Below, one piece after another: positions 1 through 8,109 of a stretch of DNA of 64,000 nucleotides (the stretch's first letter is position 1; each line of letters starts with the position of its first letter). Below the pieces are notes generated by a model, which made no database searches, had not been told where the DNA came from, and was given only the letters and a program-made list of their open reading frames with translations. Both the position numbers and the translations under genes were made by a program. Source of the DNA: Streptomyces albofaciens JCM 4342 (GTDB lineage: Bacteria > Actinomycetota > Actinomycetes > Streptomycetales > Streptomycetaceae); contig NZ_PDCM01000001.1 in the NCBI RefSeq assembly GCF_008634025.1, positions 924,501 to 988,500 of the forward strand, in the 5' to 3' direction.

Positions 1-1091
1 CCGTCCCCAACCACCCGCAGCTGATGGACGAACACCCTCGACGACGCGCCGCTCACGCAGTCGTCCAGGTCGCCCTGGGCCACCGGTCCTCGGCCGTGTG
101 CCGAGTTGAGCAGCTCCTTTTCGCGGCCGCAGAACCGGACGATCTTCGTCGGGTCCGGTGTGCCGTCCAGCGTGCGCGCGCAGTCACCGGACCGGTAGCG
201 GATCAACGGCATGTACGGGTTCCGCACGCTCGACACGATCATGCTGAAGATGCCGCTGCCCGGCGCCACCGGGACCAGCTCGACGCTCATCTTGTCGAGG
301 TAGGGGTGGTAACGGCCGTCGCGGTCGCTGTAGTAGAGGTAGCCCAGTTCGGTGCTGCCGAACAGGTCGATGACCGGGCAGTCGAAGTGCTCGTACAGGT
401 AGCGCCGTACGTTGACCGGCGTGTACTCGTAGGCGTGCACGATGCTCGCCGGCTTGGGGAACCGGTCCCACAGCCCCCATTCGCTGACCTTCCGCACGAG
501 GTGCGCGAGGTGGTAGCCGGAGCAGTCGAGGTGGTAGCGGCCGTCCGGGTGCGCTTCCCGGGCCGTACGGATCTCGGCGAGCATCCGTTCCACATCCGCG
601 CGGTCCCAATGGGCCGGGTCCAGCGTCAGGTTGACGTAGAAGGTCCGGTCGTCGAGCCGTCGGTCGTCCAGGTCCGGTACGGGCGCGAGCGTGGTCCGCC
701 CGTGTTTCTTCGCGTTCACGCGCGCCACGTGTTCCGTCGCCAACACGGTGGTCAGCGAAACGCGTTGGCAGCCCGCATGCCAGGTGTCGGCGATGTCCGG
801 GTGCTCGCTCCACAGCCGGTAATAGGAGTTCAGCAGGAAGTACGGCGGCCGAATGATCTGCATACGGGCGTGGTTGGTGCCCGTGGAGAGTACGTACTCG
901 GCCTTGCCGGCGGCGAGCGCTGCGGCCAGTTCCGGTGTCATCCAATTGTCCGGAAAGCCCCGGGCTATCTCCGGTTTGTCGAGTATGGGGAAATGCCCCC
1001 GCTCTATCGACGCGCGGTAGATGGGTATGTCCCTTATCCGGTTCACGATGTCGGCGGTCGGTTGTCCCGACCGGCTCGGCTGGCCATCCAT
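1..1091 (-). CDS. PaaK/F390-synthetase-like adenylate-forming enzyme (partial)
   Basis: The reading frame begins at ATG 1091 and runs off the left edge after about 363 codons without a stop, so the C-terminus is missing. It resembles the phenylacetate-CoA ligase / coenzyme F390 synthetase branch of the AMP-binding superfamily: LSTGTNHARMQ (about residue 68) fits the nucleotide-binding loop, FGSTELGYLYY (about 246) the aromatic-acyl site, and MPLIRYRSGD (about 298) the adenylate-binding motif. Such enzymes activate a carboxylate as acyl-AMP. The substrate cannot be read from the sequence. It lies downstream of a small Cys-rich peptide gene on the same strand, about 320 bp away across a repeat tract, so a role in modifying that peptide is conceivable but unproven. 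The Shine-Dalgarno sequence is weak (GAGGG). Confidence 0.8.
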   Translation of the reverse strand, partial: MDGQPSRSGQPTADIVNRIRDIPIYRASIERGHFPILDKPEIARGFPDNWMTPELAAALAAGKAEYVLSTGTNHARMQIIRPPYFLLNSYYRLWSEHPDIADTWHAGCQRVSLTTVLATEHVARVNAKKHGRTTLAPVPDLDDRRLDDRTFYVNLTLDPAHWDRADVERMLAEIRTAREAHPDGRYHLDCSGYHLAHLVRKVSEWGLWDRFPKPASIVHAYEYTPVNVRRYLYEHFDCPVIDLFGSTELGYLYYSDRDGRYHPYLDKMSVELVPVAPGSGIFSMIVSSVRNPYMPLIRYRSGDCARTLDGTPDPTKIVRFCGREKELLNSAHGRGPVAQGDLDDCVSGASSRVFVHQLRVVGD

Positions 1092-1194
1092 GGTCACCCT
1101 CAGGTCTGTCTTGTGTGGCGGACGGGGAGTGATCGGTGTCGCGGCGTACGGGAAGCGGGGTGTGGGACCTGCGTCGTGCCGGGAACGTTGGTGG

Positions 1195-1345
1195 TGCGGG
1201 CGGTCGTTGTACGAGCGTCGGTGGTACGGGCAGCGACTGCGCGAGCAGCGGATGCGCGAGCAGCAGGTGTGCGGGTCGCGGCTGCACGGGCAGCAGGTGT
1301 GCGGGTCATGGCTGCACGGGCAGCGGCTGTTGTGCGGGCCTGAAG
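1195..1345. repeat. Degenerate tandem repeat, about 27-30 bp unit
   Basis: Imperfect head-to-tail copies of a unit around GTGTGCGGGTCGCGGCTGCA fill the gap between the peptide gene and the adenylating-enzyme gene (1092-1413). The gap has no convincing gene. A short open frame on the minus strand merely translates the repeat into an Ala/Thr/Arg pattern. Confidence 0.6.
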
Positions 1346-1413
1346 TGGCGGGGAGCCGGCCGGTGCTGTGCGGGCCGCCGACCGGGTCCCCGCCGGGAGG
1401 GCTCAGCGCCCGG

Positions 1414-1575
1414 TCAGGAAATACATCCCGTCTTGGGCGCGGCCGTGGTCGCGCTGATGCAGCCGGACTTCGTGGCGCTGATGCAGCCGTCCTTCCCGGC
1501 TCCGCGCGGCGAGTTCAGGGCGACCCACTCACGCCAGACGCCGTCCTGGGCCATCTTCTTGATCAGCTGTTCCAT
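1414..1575 (-). CDS. Small Cys-repeat peptide, candidate RiPP precursor
   Basis: This is a 53-residue peptide starting at ATG 1575, ten bases after a GGAGG Shine-Dalgarno sequence, which strongly supports this start over a longer frame. The first half (MEQLIKKMAQDGVWREWVAL) looks like an amphipathic leader. The second half repeats a Gly-Cys-Ile-Ser unit three times (GCISATK, GCISATT and C-terminal GCIS), and is rich in Ser and Thr. That layout is what one expects of a precursor whose Cys/Ser/Thr are modified. I do not recognise the family. The next gene on this strand encodes an adenylate-forming enzyme. No cyclodehydratase, lanthionine synthetase, radical SAM enzyme or protease gene is visible, but the locus continues beyond the left edge. 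The Cys units could also be products of local DNA tandem duplication. Confidence 0.55.
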   Translation of the reverse strand: MEQLIKKMAQDGVWREWVALNSPRGAGKDGCISATKSGCISATTAAPKTGCIS

Positions 1576-2551
1576 GTCCGTCGAGCCTCCGCAGGCAGGG
1601 GATGGTGGAAAACGGCGATGATCAGCCACGCAAGCCGCGCGGGTGCCGCTCTCCAGAACGTAAAAGAAAGACCAAGTGATCGTCAAAGGCTCACCGGGTC
1701 CCGATGGCTCAAACGCGGGCGTGAGGGGTCTGTTTTGGCTTGATCCTTCCTATTGTGGCCATGGCCTGGCGGGTACTCGTGGCCGATAGTGGTCGTTCTT
1801 GGCTGGAAATGTGCGCCAAGGGAAAGGGTGGGGCCGGCGATTGGTACAACATGAGCATGTCAAGTGGGCCTGTGGCTGGAACGTGAGCGGGTGGCTGGTT
1901 TACGGCCAGGTGGCTGTGAGGTGAAGGCCCGGTGGATGTCCCGAAGTCGCGTCGGGATGGCGGCCAATGTGGGCTCGTCGGGGAGTCCCCGGAGGTGCCC
2001 GGAAGCATCCGGAAGTGCTCCGGGAGTACCCCGGAATCACCCGAAACACGAAGCGGGGAGGGCTGCGTCAACCCTCCCCGCGACCAACGCGAGACGCCTC
2101 CCCGACGCCCGCCGAATCGGCCGCGTACGTCCGTCGAATCGACCCGCGCGCGCCCGTCGAATCGACCCGCTTACGTCCGTCGAAACGACCGGTACGTCCG
2201 TCGATACGACCCGCGCGCACCCGCCGAAACGACCGCGTACGTCCGTCGATATGACCCGCGCACGCCCGCTGGAAGTGCTCCTGGCCCCGTCGGAGCGGCC
2301 CCGGAGTGCGGGTCGGGAGGACTCCCGAGCGCGCGCCGAAATGAGCGCGGCGGCCCCCACGCCCCGTCAGCGGATCACCGCGCCATCAGCGGGCAATCGC
2401 CGGTCGGCCGCCGCGCGATCCCTGGGGCAGTTCAGGGCAAGCCCGGGGCGGTTCTCCCTTCCCCGGCCGGAGCTGGAATTCCGTCGAAGGCCGCCCGCCG
2501 TTCCGTACGCGCCTTTTAGGGGCCCTATGCGCGGGCCCCTCAATGAACCGT
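1576..2551. other. Long intergenic region, AT-richer leader plus repeat tract
   Basis: There is no convincing gene in these 976 bases. About 1620-1860 is less GC-rich than its surroundings and probably carries the promoter of the peptide gene. From about 2100 to 2275 there is a tandem repeat (listed separately). Open frames here change amino-acid composition with the repeats, lack good ribosome sites, and match nothing I know. Confidence 0.5.
2105..2275. repeat. Intergenic tandem repeat built on CGTCCGTCGAATCGACCCGC
   Basis: Six to seven degenerate copies of a unit of about 20-27 bp (core CGTCCGTCGA-A/T-ACGACCCGC) stand head to tail downstream of afsA. The copies vary in length and are not interrupted by spacers of constant size, so this is not a CRISPR array. 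Confidence 0.7.
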
Positions 2552-3718
2552 CTACGAATCCCTGCCCGTCACGCTCTCCAGCGGCCTCGCCGTGACCCTC
2601 GCGGTGAACAGCTCGTGCCCGTTCTGAAGTGCGGTGACGCGGGTGTGGATGAGGCCGTCGTCGTCGGTCTGCGGCGTATCCCCCGCCGTGTCCTCGATCG
2701 GCACTTCGACCGGAACTCGGGACGGAACTCGGGCCGGAACTTCGGCTTGCGAATCCGCGGCGCCCGTGGCTGCCCGTGCCCCCGTCTCCGGTCCCGTCCC
2801 CGCTTCCGTCTCCGATCCCGACTTCGTCATCTTTCCCGCCCCCGCTTCCGGGCGGCCGAGTACCGTCGCCTCTATCCAGCACGGTGCGTCCAATTCCGCG
2901 TACCGTGTGAAGACGGTGCTCAGGCCGACGGGTATGACCTCCATCGGGTGGAGCGCCGCGTGGACCGCCTGGTGGGCGGCCTCCAGCAGCAACATGCCGG
3001 GGGCGTGGTCGACGGGGTGGTCGAAGATGACCGGGTGGGTGGTGTCCGTGCGGAGCTGCCAGCGGTTGCGGGTGTCCGTGGGCGAGAGCATGACGCTCTC
3101 GAACTGCTCGCGGGCCACCCTGTGCGGCGCCACCGGCGGCGGCAGCGGAACAGCGCGGGCCATCGCTTCCCGGGCATCGCTGTATTCACCGCGCAGCCGG
3201 CGGTAGATGGCCGGTGCGTGGCTGGTGAAACGTGCGACCGCGGTGCCGAGGTGAACACCGTTCCGGGTGGCCTCGACATCCATGGTCAATGCACTCAGTG
3301 TGTCCTTACGGCGTTTGATGTCGGAGCAGGCGATGCGTAGTTCGATCTCGGTGGGGGCAGTCTCGGTACGCAGTGCTTCAGGGACCAGCGAATAAGTGAA
3401 GTGGTCCCAGATGAGTTGGTGTCCGAACGGCACGTTGTAAGCGAGATGTGAGAGCAGCGGAATGGTCTGCCGGATCGTCTCGATGAGCAGAAGCGGGTCG
3501 TGCAGCCGATTTCTTGAGGAGTAGAACGTATGGGCCCGCGGCCATTCCGCGGTCACGGTGTGGACATCCGGGGCCGTCTCCTGCCAACTGGTGAGCAGAA
3601 CTTCGGACAACGCCGTCTTGTGCACATACTCCTTGGGCACGGTGGTCGTCAGCGTGCGCGGGGAAGGTCCGGCGGCAGCAGGTGCGGGAAACTTCGGAAG
3701 CTGGCCGGTGGTGCTCAT
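2552..3718 (-). CDS. afsA: Gamma-butyrolactone biosynthesis protein, AfsA/ScbA family
   Basis: AfsA-family enzymes condense a beta-ketoacyl-ACP with dihydroxyacetone phosphate, the first committed step to the A-factor type hormones of Streptomyces. The protein has two hot-dog-like halves. The first carries VHKTALSEVLLTSW (residues 32-45) and HTFYSSRNRLHDPLLL (63-78). The second carries IFDHPVDHAPGMLLLEAAHQ (231-250). Residues about 290-350 form an unusual Gly/Thr/Ala/Pro-rich insertion of repetitive character (ARVPSRVPVEVP) before the last beta strand (HTRVTALQNGHELFTARV), making the protein longer than usual (388 against roughly 300-320). It is divergent from the receptor gene, with an AT-rich operator-like site between them, as in scbA/scbR loci. 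Confidence 0.93.
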   Translation of the reverse strand: MSTTGQLPKFPAPAAAGPSPRTLTTTVPKEYVHKTALSEVLLTSWQETAPDVHTVTAEWPRAHTFYSSRNRLHDPLLLIETIRQTIPLLSHLAYNVPFGHQLIWDHFTYSLVPEALRTETAPTEIELRIACSDIKRRKDTLSALTMDVEATRNGVHLGTAVARFTSHAPAIYRRLRGEYSDAREAMARAVPLPPPVAPHRVAREQFESVMLSPTDTRNRWQLRTDTTHPVIFDHPVDHAPGMLLLEAAHQAVHAALHPMEVIPVGLSTVFTRYAELDAPCWIEATVLGRPEAGAGKMTKSGSETEAGTGPETGARAATGAADSQAEVPARVPSRVPVEVPIEDTAGDTPQTDDDGLIHTRVTALQNGHELFTARVTARPLESVTGRDS

Positions 3719-3884
3719 GCGGGTATCCCCCTGAGGAGTGTCTGCAGGTCCGGTCCGTTGCGGCCCGTTGGTGGTCCGCCGGGGCGCTCTGGCCGGTCCG
3801 CTACGTTCCTGGACGGCCGCCAGGCGGCCAACGCGGGCGACTGTGCGGTCGGTTCGGCCGTCACGGCGTGAGAGCCTCGGCTTT

Positions 3885-3913
3885 CATAAAATAAATAGTA
3901 TTCGTTTTGTTTG
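3885..3913. promoter_or_regulatory. Candidate butyrolactone-receptor operator (site A)
   Basis: This AT-rich stretch lies in the divergent afsA/receptor region, ending about 20 bases before the receptor start. Read toward afsA it contains AAAACGA followed by TTTATTTTAT. The same arrangement (AAAACGA, then TTTATTCT) occurs at 7661-7689, and a close variant at 11671-11697, each just upstream of an IS701-like gene. ScbR-type receptors bind such AREs in this position. Binding here is inferred. Confidence 0.6.
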
Positions 3914-3934
3914 TCGAGGGAGCTGGTGCTGTCC

Positions 3935-4549
3935 ATGCAGGAGCGTGCGGTCAGGACACGTGAGGTCATCCTCCGGGCGGCCGCCGAAGTGTTCGACGAG
4001 TTCGGGTTCAGCGGCGCCAGTATCAGCAAGATCATGAAGCGGGCCGGAGTGACGCAGGGTGGGATGTACTTCCACTTTCCGTCAAAAGAGGCACTGGCCC
4101 AGGCCGTGATGGTCGAGCAGGGCGGCGGCCTGGACCTGCCGCCCGGAGAGGACGGCCTCCAGCGCCTGATCGACATCACCCTGTATCTGGCCGAGGAATT
4201 GCAGACAAATCCCAAACTGCGGGCGGGCGTCCGACTTGCGGTGGAACAAGGGGAGTTCGGGGTACAGGACGATTCCGCGTACCGCGCCTGGGCCGAGGAG
4301 TTCGGCGGCCAGTTGCGCGCCGCCCGCGAGAAGGGCGAACTGCTCCCCGAAGTGAACGTGGACGAACTGGCCTGGGTTCTGGTCAGCGCCTACACGGGTA
4401 CGCAACTCTTCTCGCAAATCTCCTCCGGCCGCGCCGATCTGCACCAGCGCGTGGTCTCCCTCTGGCGCTATCTGCTGCCCGGCGTCGCCGTCCCGCCCCT
4501 CAGGCCGCTGCTGACCTTCGCGGCACGGCGGCGCCGGGTGGTGGCGTGA
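3935..4549 (+). CDS. Gamma-butyrolactone receptor, TetR family (ArpA/ScbR type)
   Basis: A 204-residue TetR-family repressor. The N-terminal helix-turn-helix spans AERAVRTREVILRAA-like residues to VTQGGMYFHFPSKEALA (about 42-58 from this start). The C-terminal ligand domain has the LVSAYTGTQLFSQIS pattern of butyrolactone receptors. The start ATG 3935 is chosen because family members begin with M-x-E-R-A-x-R-T-R. A TTG 24 bases upstream is open in frame, but it would start inside the operator-like site. It is divergent from afsA and followed after 47 bases by an epimerase-like gene, probably its operon partner. The expected role is to repress afsA and other targets until the hormone accumulates. 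Confidence 0.9.
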   Translation: MQERAVRTREVILRAAAEVFDEFGFSGASISKIMKRAGVTQGGMYFHFPSKEALAQAVMVEQGGGLDLPPGEDGLQRLIDITLYLAEELQTNPKLRAGVRLAVEQGEFGVQDDSAYRAWAEEFGGQLRAAREKGELLPEVNVDELAWVLVSAYTGTQLFSQISSGRADLHQRVVSLWRYLLPGVAVPPLRPLLTFAARRRRVVA

Positions 4550-4596
4550 GGGTGAGCCCGTGTGAGCGGGAGGGGCAGGGACCGCTGTAGGAGGCG

Positions 4597-5988
4597 GTGC
4601 GGGCCTTCACGGACGCGTACGAGACCATGGCACGTAGCGGTTCCAGCAGCACATCAGGAAGCGAGTGCACGAGCGTGACGGCGAACGCGGTGAACACGGG
4701 GAACACGGAGGACGAGGCGCGGGCGGAGGCCGGTAGCGGGCAGACGGCCCGCCCGTGGCGTGTGGTCGTCACCGGAGCGACCGGCTTCATCGGGTCCGCG
4801 GTGCTGCGAGAGCTCCTGCGTACGCAACCGGGCTCTTCCCCGAGCCCCCGCCCGCATACCGAACCCACCCCCTCCCTTACGGAACCCGCCCTTACGGGAC
4901 CCGCCCTTACGGAACCGGCCCTTACGGGACCCGTCTCCTCCCTTACGGACCCCACCCCCTCCCCGCGCCCCCTCCAGATCTGCGCCACGTCCCGCAAGCC
5001 CCCCGCCGACTCCGGCATCGACAGCCCCGACTCGGGCCCCGACTCGGGAGCCAACTCCGGCTCCGGCTCCGACCCCCGCATCGACTGGGCCCGAGCCGAC
5101 CTGGCCGACGCCGCCTCCCTCCGCGGCCTGTGCGAGGGCGCCGATGTGCTGCTCCACCTGGCTTCCGACATCGGCCGGGACGAGGAGCACTGCGAGCTGG
5201 TGAACGTGCGCGGCACCGCCGCCCTGGTCGACGAGGCCGTACGCGCCGGTGTCGGCCGTATCGTCCACCTCTCCACCGCCGCCGTGTACGGGGCGGGGCC
5301 GCACTCCGGCCTGGATGTGGACGAGATCCCGCCCGCCCCGGTCTCCGCCGCCAGCCGTACCCGGCTCGCAGCCGAGCAGCCGGTGCTGGCGGCGGGCGGT
5401 ACGGTGCTGCGCCCGGGGCTGGTGCTGGGCGCCGGTGACCGGTGGGTGGTGCCCGCGCTGGCCGAGCTGCTGGGCCGGGTGCCGGCGCGCTGGGACGGGG
5501 GCCGCGGACTGCTCTCGGTCGTGGCGGTCGAGGACCTGGCCCGCCTGTTCGTACGGCTGGCCCTCGCCCCGTACGACACCCCCGGCACTCCTGGCGCCTC
5601 CATCACCTCGACCACGCCCAACACGTCCACCACCACCGGCATCCCTGGCACCCCCGGCATTCCCAGCGGCGTGTACCACGCCAGCCACCCCACCCCCGTG
5701 AGCAACGGCGACCTCATGGACACCCTCCTCGCCCATGACGTCTTCCCCGACGCTCCGGCCGCCCTCCCCGATCTCTCCTGGTCCGACTGCCTCCAGCGCC
5801 TCGAAGCCGTCCCCGGCCGGGTGAGCGAGCGGCAGTTCGCCCTTCTCGCCCGCGACCACTGGTACCGCAGCGACGAGGTGTGGACGGCGGCGGCCTGCGA
5901 CCCGGGCCCCGGCCCGCTCGCGCGCCTCGCGGACTCGGCGGACTGGTACCGGACCCACCTCCGCGCCCGCTTGCAGACGCGTGCCTAG
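4597..5988 (+). CDS. NAD(P)-dependent epimerase/dehydratase-like protein
   Basis: Extended short-chain dehydrogenase fold with a clear Rossmann motif VVVTGATGFIGSAV (about residues 56-69), a DLAD and LLHLASD strand, and STAAVYGAG. The catalytic Tyr-x-x-x-Lys expected before LAAEQ is replaced by ASRTR, so the canonical active site is missing. Two low-complexity insertions lengthen the protein to 463 residues: a 15-bp DNA repeat giving LTEPALTGPALTEPALTG (DNA about 4873-4933), and a PGTPG/TST-rich loop around 330-350. It follows the receptor gene in the same direction. Genes of this class sit beside afsA in several butyrolactone loci and may reduce or trim the hormone precursor. The start is uncertain: GTG 4597 has AGGAGG only two bases away, and ATG 4627 or GTG 4675 are alternatives. 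Confidence 0.75.
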   Translation: MRAFTDAYETMARSGSSSTSGSECTSVTANAVNTGNTEDEARAEAGSGQTARPWRVVVTGATGFIGSAVLRELLRTQPGSSPSPRPHTEPTPSLTEPALTGPALTEPALTGPVSSLTDPTPSPRPLQICATSRKPPADSGIDSPDSGPDSGANSGSGSDPRIDWARADLADAASLRGLCEGADVLLHLASDIGRDEEHCELVNVRGTAALVDEAVRAGVGRIVHLSTAAVYGAGPHSGLDVDEIPPAPVSAASRTRLAAEQPVLAAGGTVLRPGLVLGAGDRWVVPALAELLGRVPARWDGGRGLLSVVAVEDLARLFVRLALAPYDTPGTPGASITSTTPNTSTTTGIPGTPGIPSGVYHASHPTPVSNGDLMDTLLAHDVFPDAPAALPDLSWSDCLQRLEAVPGRVSERQFALLARDHWYRSDEVWTAAACDPGPGPLARLADSADWYRTHLRARLQTRA

Positions 5989-6087
5989 ACCCGCCCGCGC
6001 CGGAGCTCGCGCCGGTGGACGTACCGGTGCGCACGCCGGTGTGAGCGTCGGTGTGAGAGCTGGTGAACGCGCCGGGCGAACACGCCA

Positions 6088-6119
6088 ACGCGCCGGGCCA
6101 TCTCGAAGACCCGGCGCGT
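6088..6119. terminator. Hairpin terminator between convergent genes
   Basis: Perfect 10-bp stem ACGCGCCGGG / CCCGGCGCGT with a 12-base loop, midway between the stops of the epimerase-like gene and the first IS701-like gene. It can serve both strands. There is no T-run. Confidence 0.75.
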
Positions 6120-6154
6120 CGGCCTGCCTGCTTTCTCCCTGCCCCCTGCCAGGG

Positions 6155-7612
6155 TCAGGACACGAACCGCACCCGAGTAAGGGTCTGTTCGTCCTGCACC
6201 GCCGTCAGGGCACGATAGGCATGCGCGGCGGACGACAGCGTCATGTGGTGGTGCCACCCCGGAAACGAGCGGCCCTCGAAGTCGTGCAGTCCGAAGTCCG
6301 TCTCCAGGGCGCGCAGGGTGGCCGCGGGCAGCTGGTGCAGCCGGGCCAGGCCGACGAGCTGGCCCATGCGGCGGTGCGCCATGTTGGTGAGCCAGACCCG
6401 GTTCGGCCGGGCGGAGGTCTGCCCCGGCTCCGCGAAGGCGCGGTAGGTGTGGGGGGAGCCCGGGACCCGTACGGGCGTGGGCGCGGTCTGGAGGAGGCGC
6501 GGGCGGGCGCCCGGGTCGCCGGGCATACCGGGCGTGGCCGGGGTGGCCAGCGCGGTGGCGGACGGCACGGCGATGACGAAGTCGCGCCCCTGGCGGGCCA
6601 GCGCCTCGATGAGCCGTACGGAGTCGGAGTACTCGCTCAGGTCGGCGACGACGGGCGCCGGCGCGGAGCACGTACGGGCGGCCTGCGCCTCCACCAGGTC
6701 GAGGGCGTGCACCCACATCGGGCGCGGGTTGTTCGCCTCCGAGGCGGGGATGCGGTTGCGGCGCAGCAGCTCCTCGTCACCGGCCCACTGGGGCGGCAGG
6801 AACAGCCGCCAGTCGACGGATACGGCCGAGCTGTCACCGCACTCGGCGGCCGAGGTGACGCTCGCCGTCGAGGCGGCGGGGGACGCGGCCGCGTCGCCCA
6901 CCGGCAGGAACATGCCCATCGCGAGCTGGCAGCTGACGGTGCGCCCGGCGCGGGAGCAGAAGCGACGGTGCACGCCGACGGAGTGGCCGCCCCGCTTGGG
7001 CAGCACCGCCGGGGCCAGGATCCACGCCCGGGCCGGGCCGGACGCCTCGGCCCGGCGCGCGATCTCGCGCCGTACGGGGTTCCAGTCCCAGGGGCTGGCG
7101 TTGAGGAACTGGTGCAGCGACTGCGAGGCGGTCGGCGAGTCGGACACCGCGGCGGCCAGTCGGCGTACGGACTTCTTGCCCTCGGTGGTCAGCAGCGCCA
7201 GCAGGTATGCGTGCGCCCAGCGGCGCTGGTCGGTGCGTGGCAGATGGCCGAAAAGGTCGTCCGCGAAGGCGTCGAACGAGCCCGACGCGTCGGCGGCGGC
7301 GCGACCGGAACCGGTGGTGGCGGCCGGGGCCGCGGCGGTGGTGCCGGTCCTGCCGCTCCGGCGGGCGCTTCCGGTTCGGCCGGTGGCGGTGGTCCGGCCG
7401 GTGGTCCCGGTCGCGGCGGACCGAGTGGCCCGGACCGGTCGTGCGGCGCGGCCGGTGCCGCCGGGGAAGGCGTCGGCCGGGACGCCGGAACGATCACGGG
7501 CGCCGGACTTGTCGGTCGCGCCGACGGCTGCGAGAGGGTGGCCGGAAGGGAGGGTGGCGGACAGGGATCGTGCGGGTGTGCGGGTGGTCGGCTGCGCAGT
7601 TTCTGTCGTCAT
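6155..7612 (-). CDS. IS701-family transposase-like protein 1, first catalytic Asp absent
   Basis: 485 residues from ATG 7612, which has GGGAGGG nine bases upstream; an in-frame ATG 24 bases earlier lacks this. Residues 1-115 are Thr/Ala/Arg-rich low complexity. The rest matches IS701-type DDE transposases: FADDLFGHLPRTDQRRWAHAY (116-136), LPKRGGHSVGVHRRF (204-218), VVADLSEYSDSVRLIEAL (321-338) and HDFEGRSFPGWHHHMTL (443-459). Active members have an Asp-Asp pair just before the PKKG-like motif. Here the residues are ILAPAVLPKRG, so the first catalytic Asp is gone while Asp324 and Glu446 remain. No terminal inverted repeats or target duplications flank the gene, and site B lies about 50 bases upstream. 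It is most likely a domesticated protein under hormone control. Its function is unknown. Confidence 0.8.
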   Translation of the reverse strand: MTTETAQPTTRTPARSLSATLPSGHPLAAVGATDKSGARDRSGVPADAFPGGTGRAARPVRATRSAATGTTGRTTATGRTGSARRSGRTGTTAAAPAATTGSGRAAADASGSFDAFADDLFGHLPRTDQRRWAHAYLLALLTTEGKKSVRRLAAAVSDSPTASQSLHQFLNASPWDWNPVRREIARRAEASGPARAWILAPAVLPKRGGHSVGVHRRFCSRAGRTVSCQLAMGMFLPVGDAAASPAASTASVTSAAECGDSSAVSVDWRLFLPPQWAGDEELLRRNRIPASEANNPRPMWVHALDLVEAQAARTCSAPAPVVADLSEYSDSVRLIEALARQGRDFVIAVPSATALATPATPGMPGDPGARPRLLQTAPTPVRVPGSPHTYRAFAEPGQTSARPNRVWLTNMAHRRMGQLVGLARLHQLPAATLRALETDFGLHDFEGRSFPGWHHHMTLSSAAHAYRALTAVQDEQTLTRVRFVS

Positions 7613-8109
7613 GTGTTCGTTCCCTCCCGTGGTCATCCCGTGGATCGGGCGCCGACCAGCAAAGAATAAAGAACGATCGTTTTTTTTGCGAGCCCGCGAG
7701 GTCCGGGGCTGTTTCCGTCATACCCGGAACCGGGTCGGGCGGCTGTTGAGCGACGCTCGGGCGACTGTGGAGACCGGGGTGCGCGGGCGCCCGGACAGGG
7801 GGCGCGCCGGCGATACGGCAGCGGCGCCCGGCCGGTCCGTACGCGCCCCCGCCGACCGGCAGGCGATCCGCCCCGAGGCTGCCCCGGCGTCGCGCCCCGG
7901 ATTCCGCTTCGCCCTCTGCGCCGACCCGGCCCCGACCGGCCTCGCGATCGTTGCAAGAGCCCCCTTGAGGGCCCCCGGTTCCCATACTGATCAAGTCTCC
8001 GCCAACTGCCCCCGTCGCCGTGCGGGCCGCCGAACCCCGGCCCTAGCATGGGCGGTTGGGTGTCACCGGTACGGCGCTGGCAACCGAGGGCGATCACCGA
8101 GGCGGGACA
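7613..8109. other. Divergent intergenic region
   Basis: The 497-base gap between IS701-like gene 1 and the second receptor-like TetR gene. Apart from site B near the left end I see no gene, clear hairpin or further copy of the motif. The remainder is GC-rich. Confidence 0.5.
7661..7689. promoter_or_regulatory. Candidate butyrolactone-receptor operator/promoter (site B)
   Basis: Read toward the IS701-like gene 1, this AT-rich block contains the palindrome AACGATCGTT followed by CTTTATTCT, which could be a -10 region. Over 25 bases it matches site C at 22 positions, and it shares AAAACGA and TTTATT with site A near afsA. Confidence 0.6.

Noticed and set aside
1100..1309. Minus-strand 69-codon frame between the peptide and PaaK-like genes
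   Set aside because: It is a translation of the tandem repeat (Ala-Ala-Arg-Thr pattern), without a ribosome site.
24..1343. Long plus-strand open frame opposite the PaaK-like gene
   Set aside because: Arg/Val/Ala-rich composition and no motifs; the opposite strand has clear adenylate-forming motifs. High GC opens antisense frames throughout the window.
1620..1680. A fourth operator-like site upstream of the Cys-repeat peptide gene
   Set aside because: The stretch is A/T-richer and has GACGATC and TCTTTCTTTTACGTTCT on the minus strand, but alignment to sites A-C is poor and needs gaps.
2105..2275. Possible CRISPR array
   Set aside because: Units are adjacent, vary in length, and there are no unique spacers of constant size or cas genes.
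8056..8109. Upstream TTG start for the second TetR gene
   Set aside because: ATG 8110 has a good GAGGCGGG site and matches the usual receptor N-terminus; the extra 18 residues are unlike the family.
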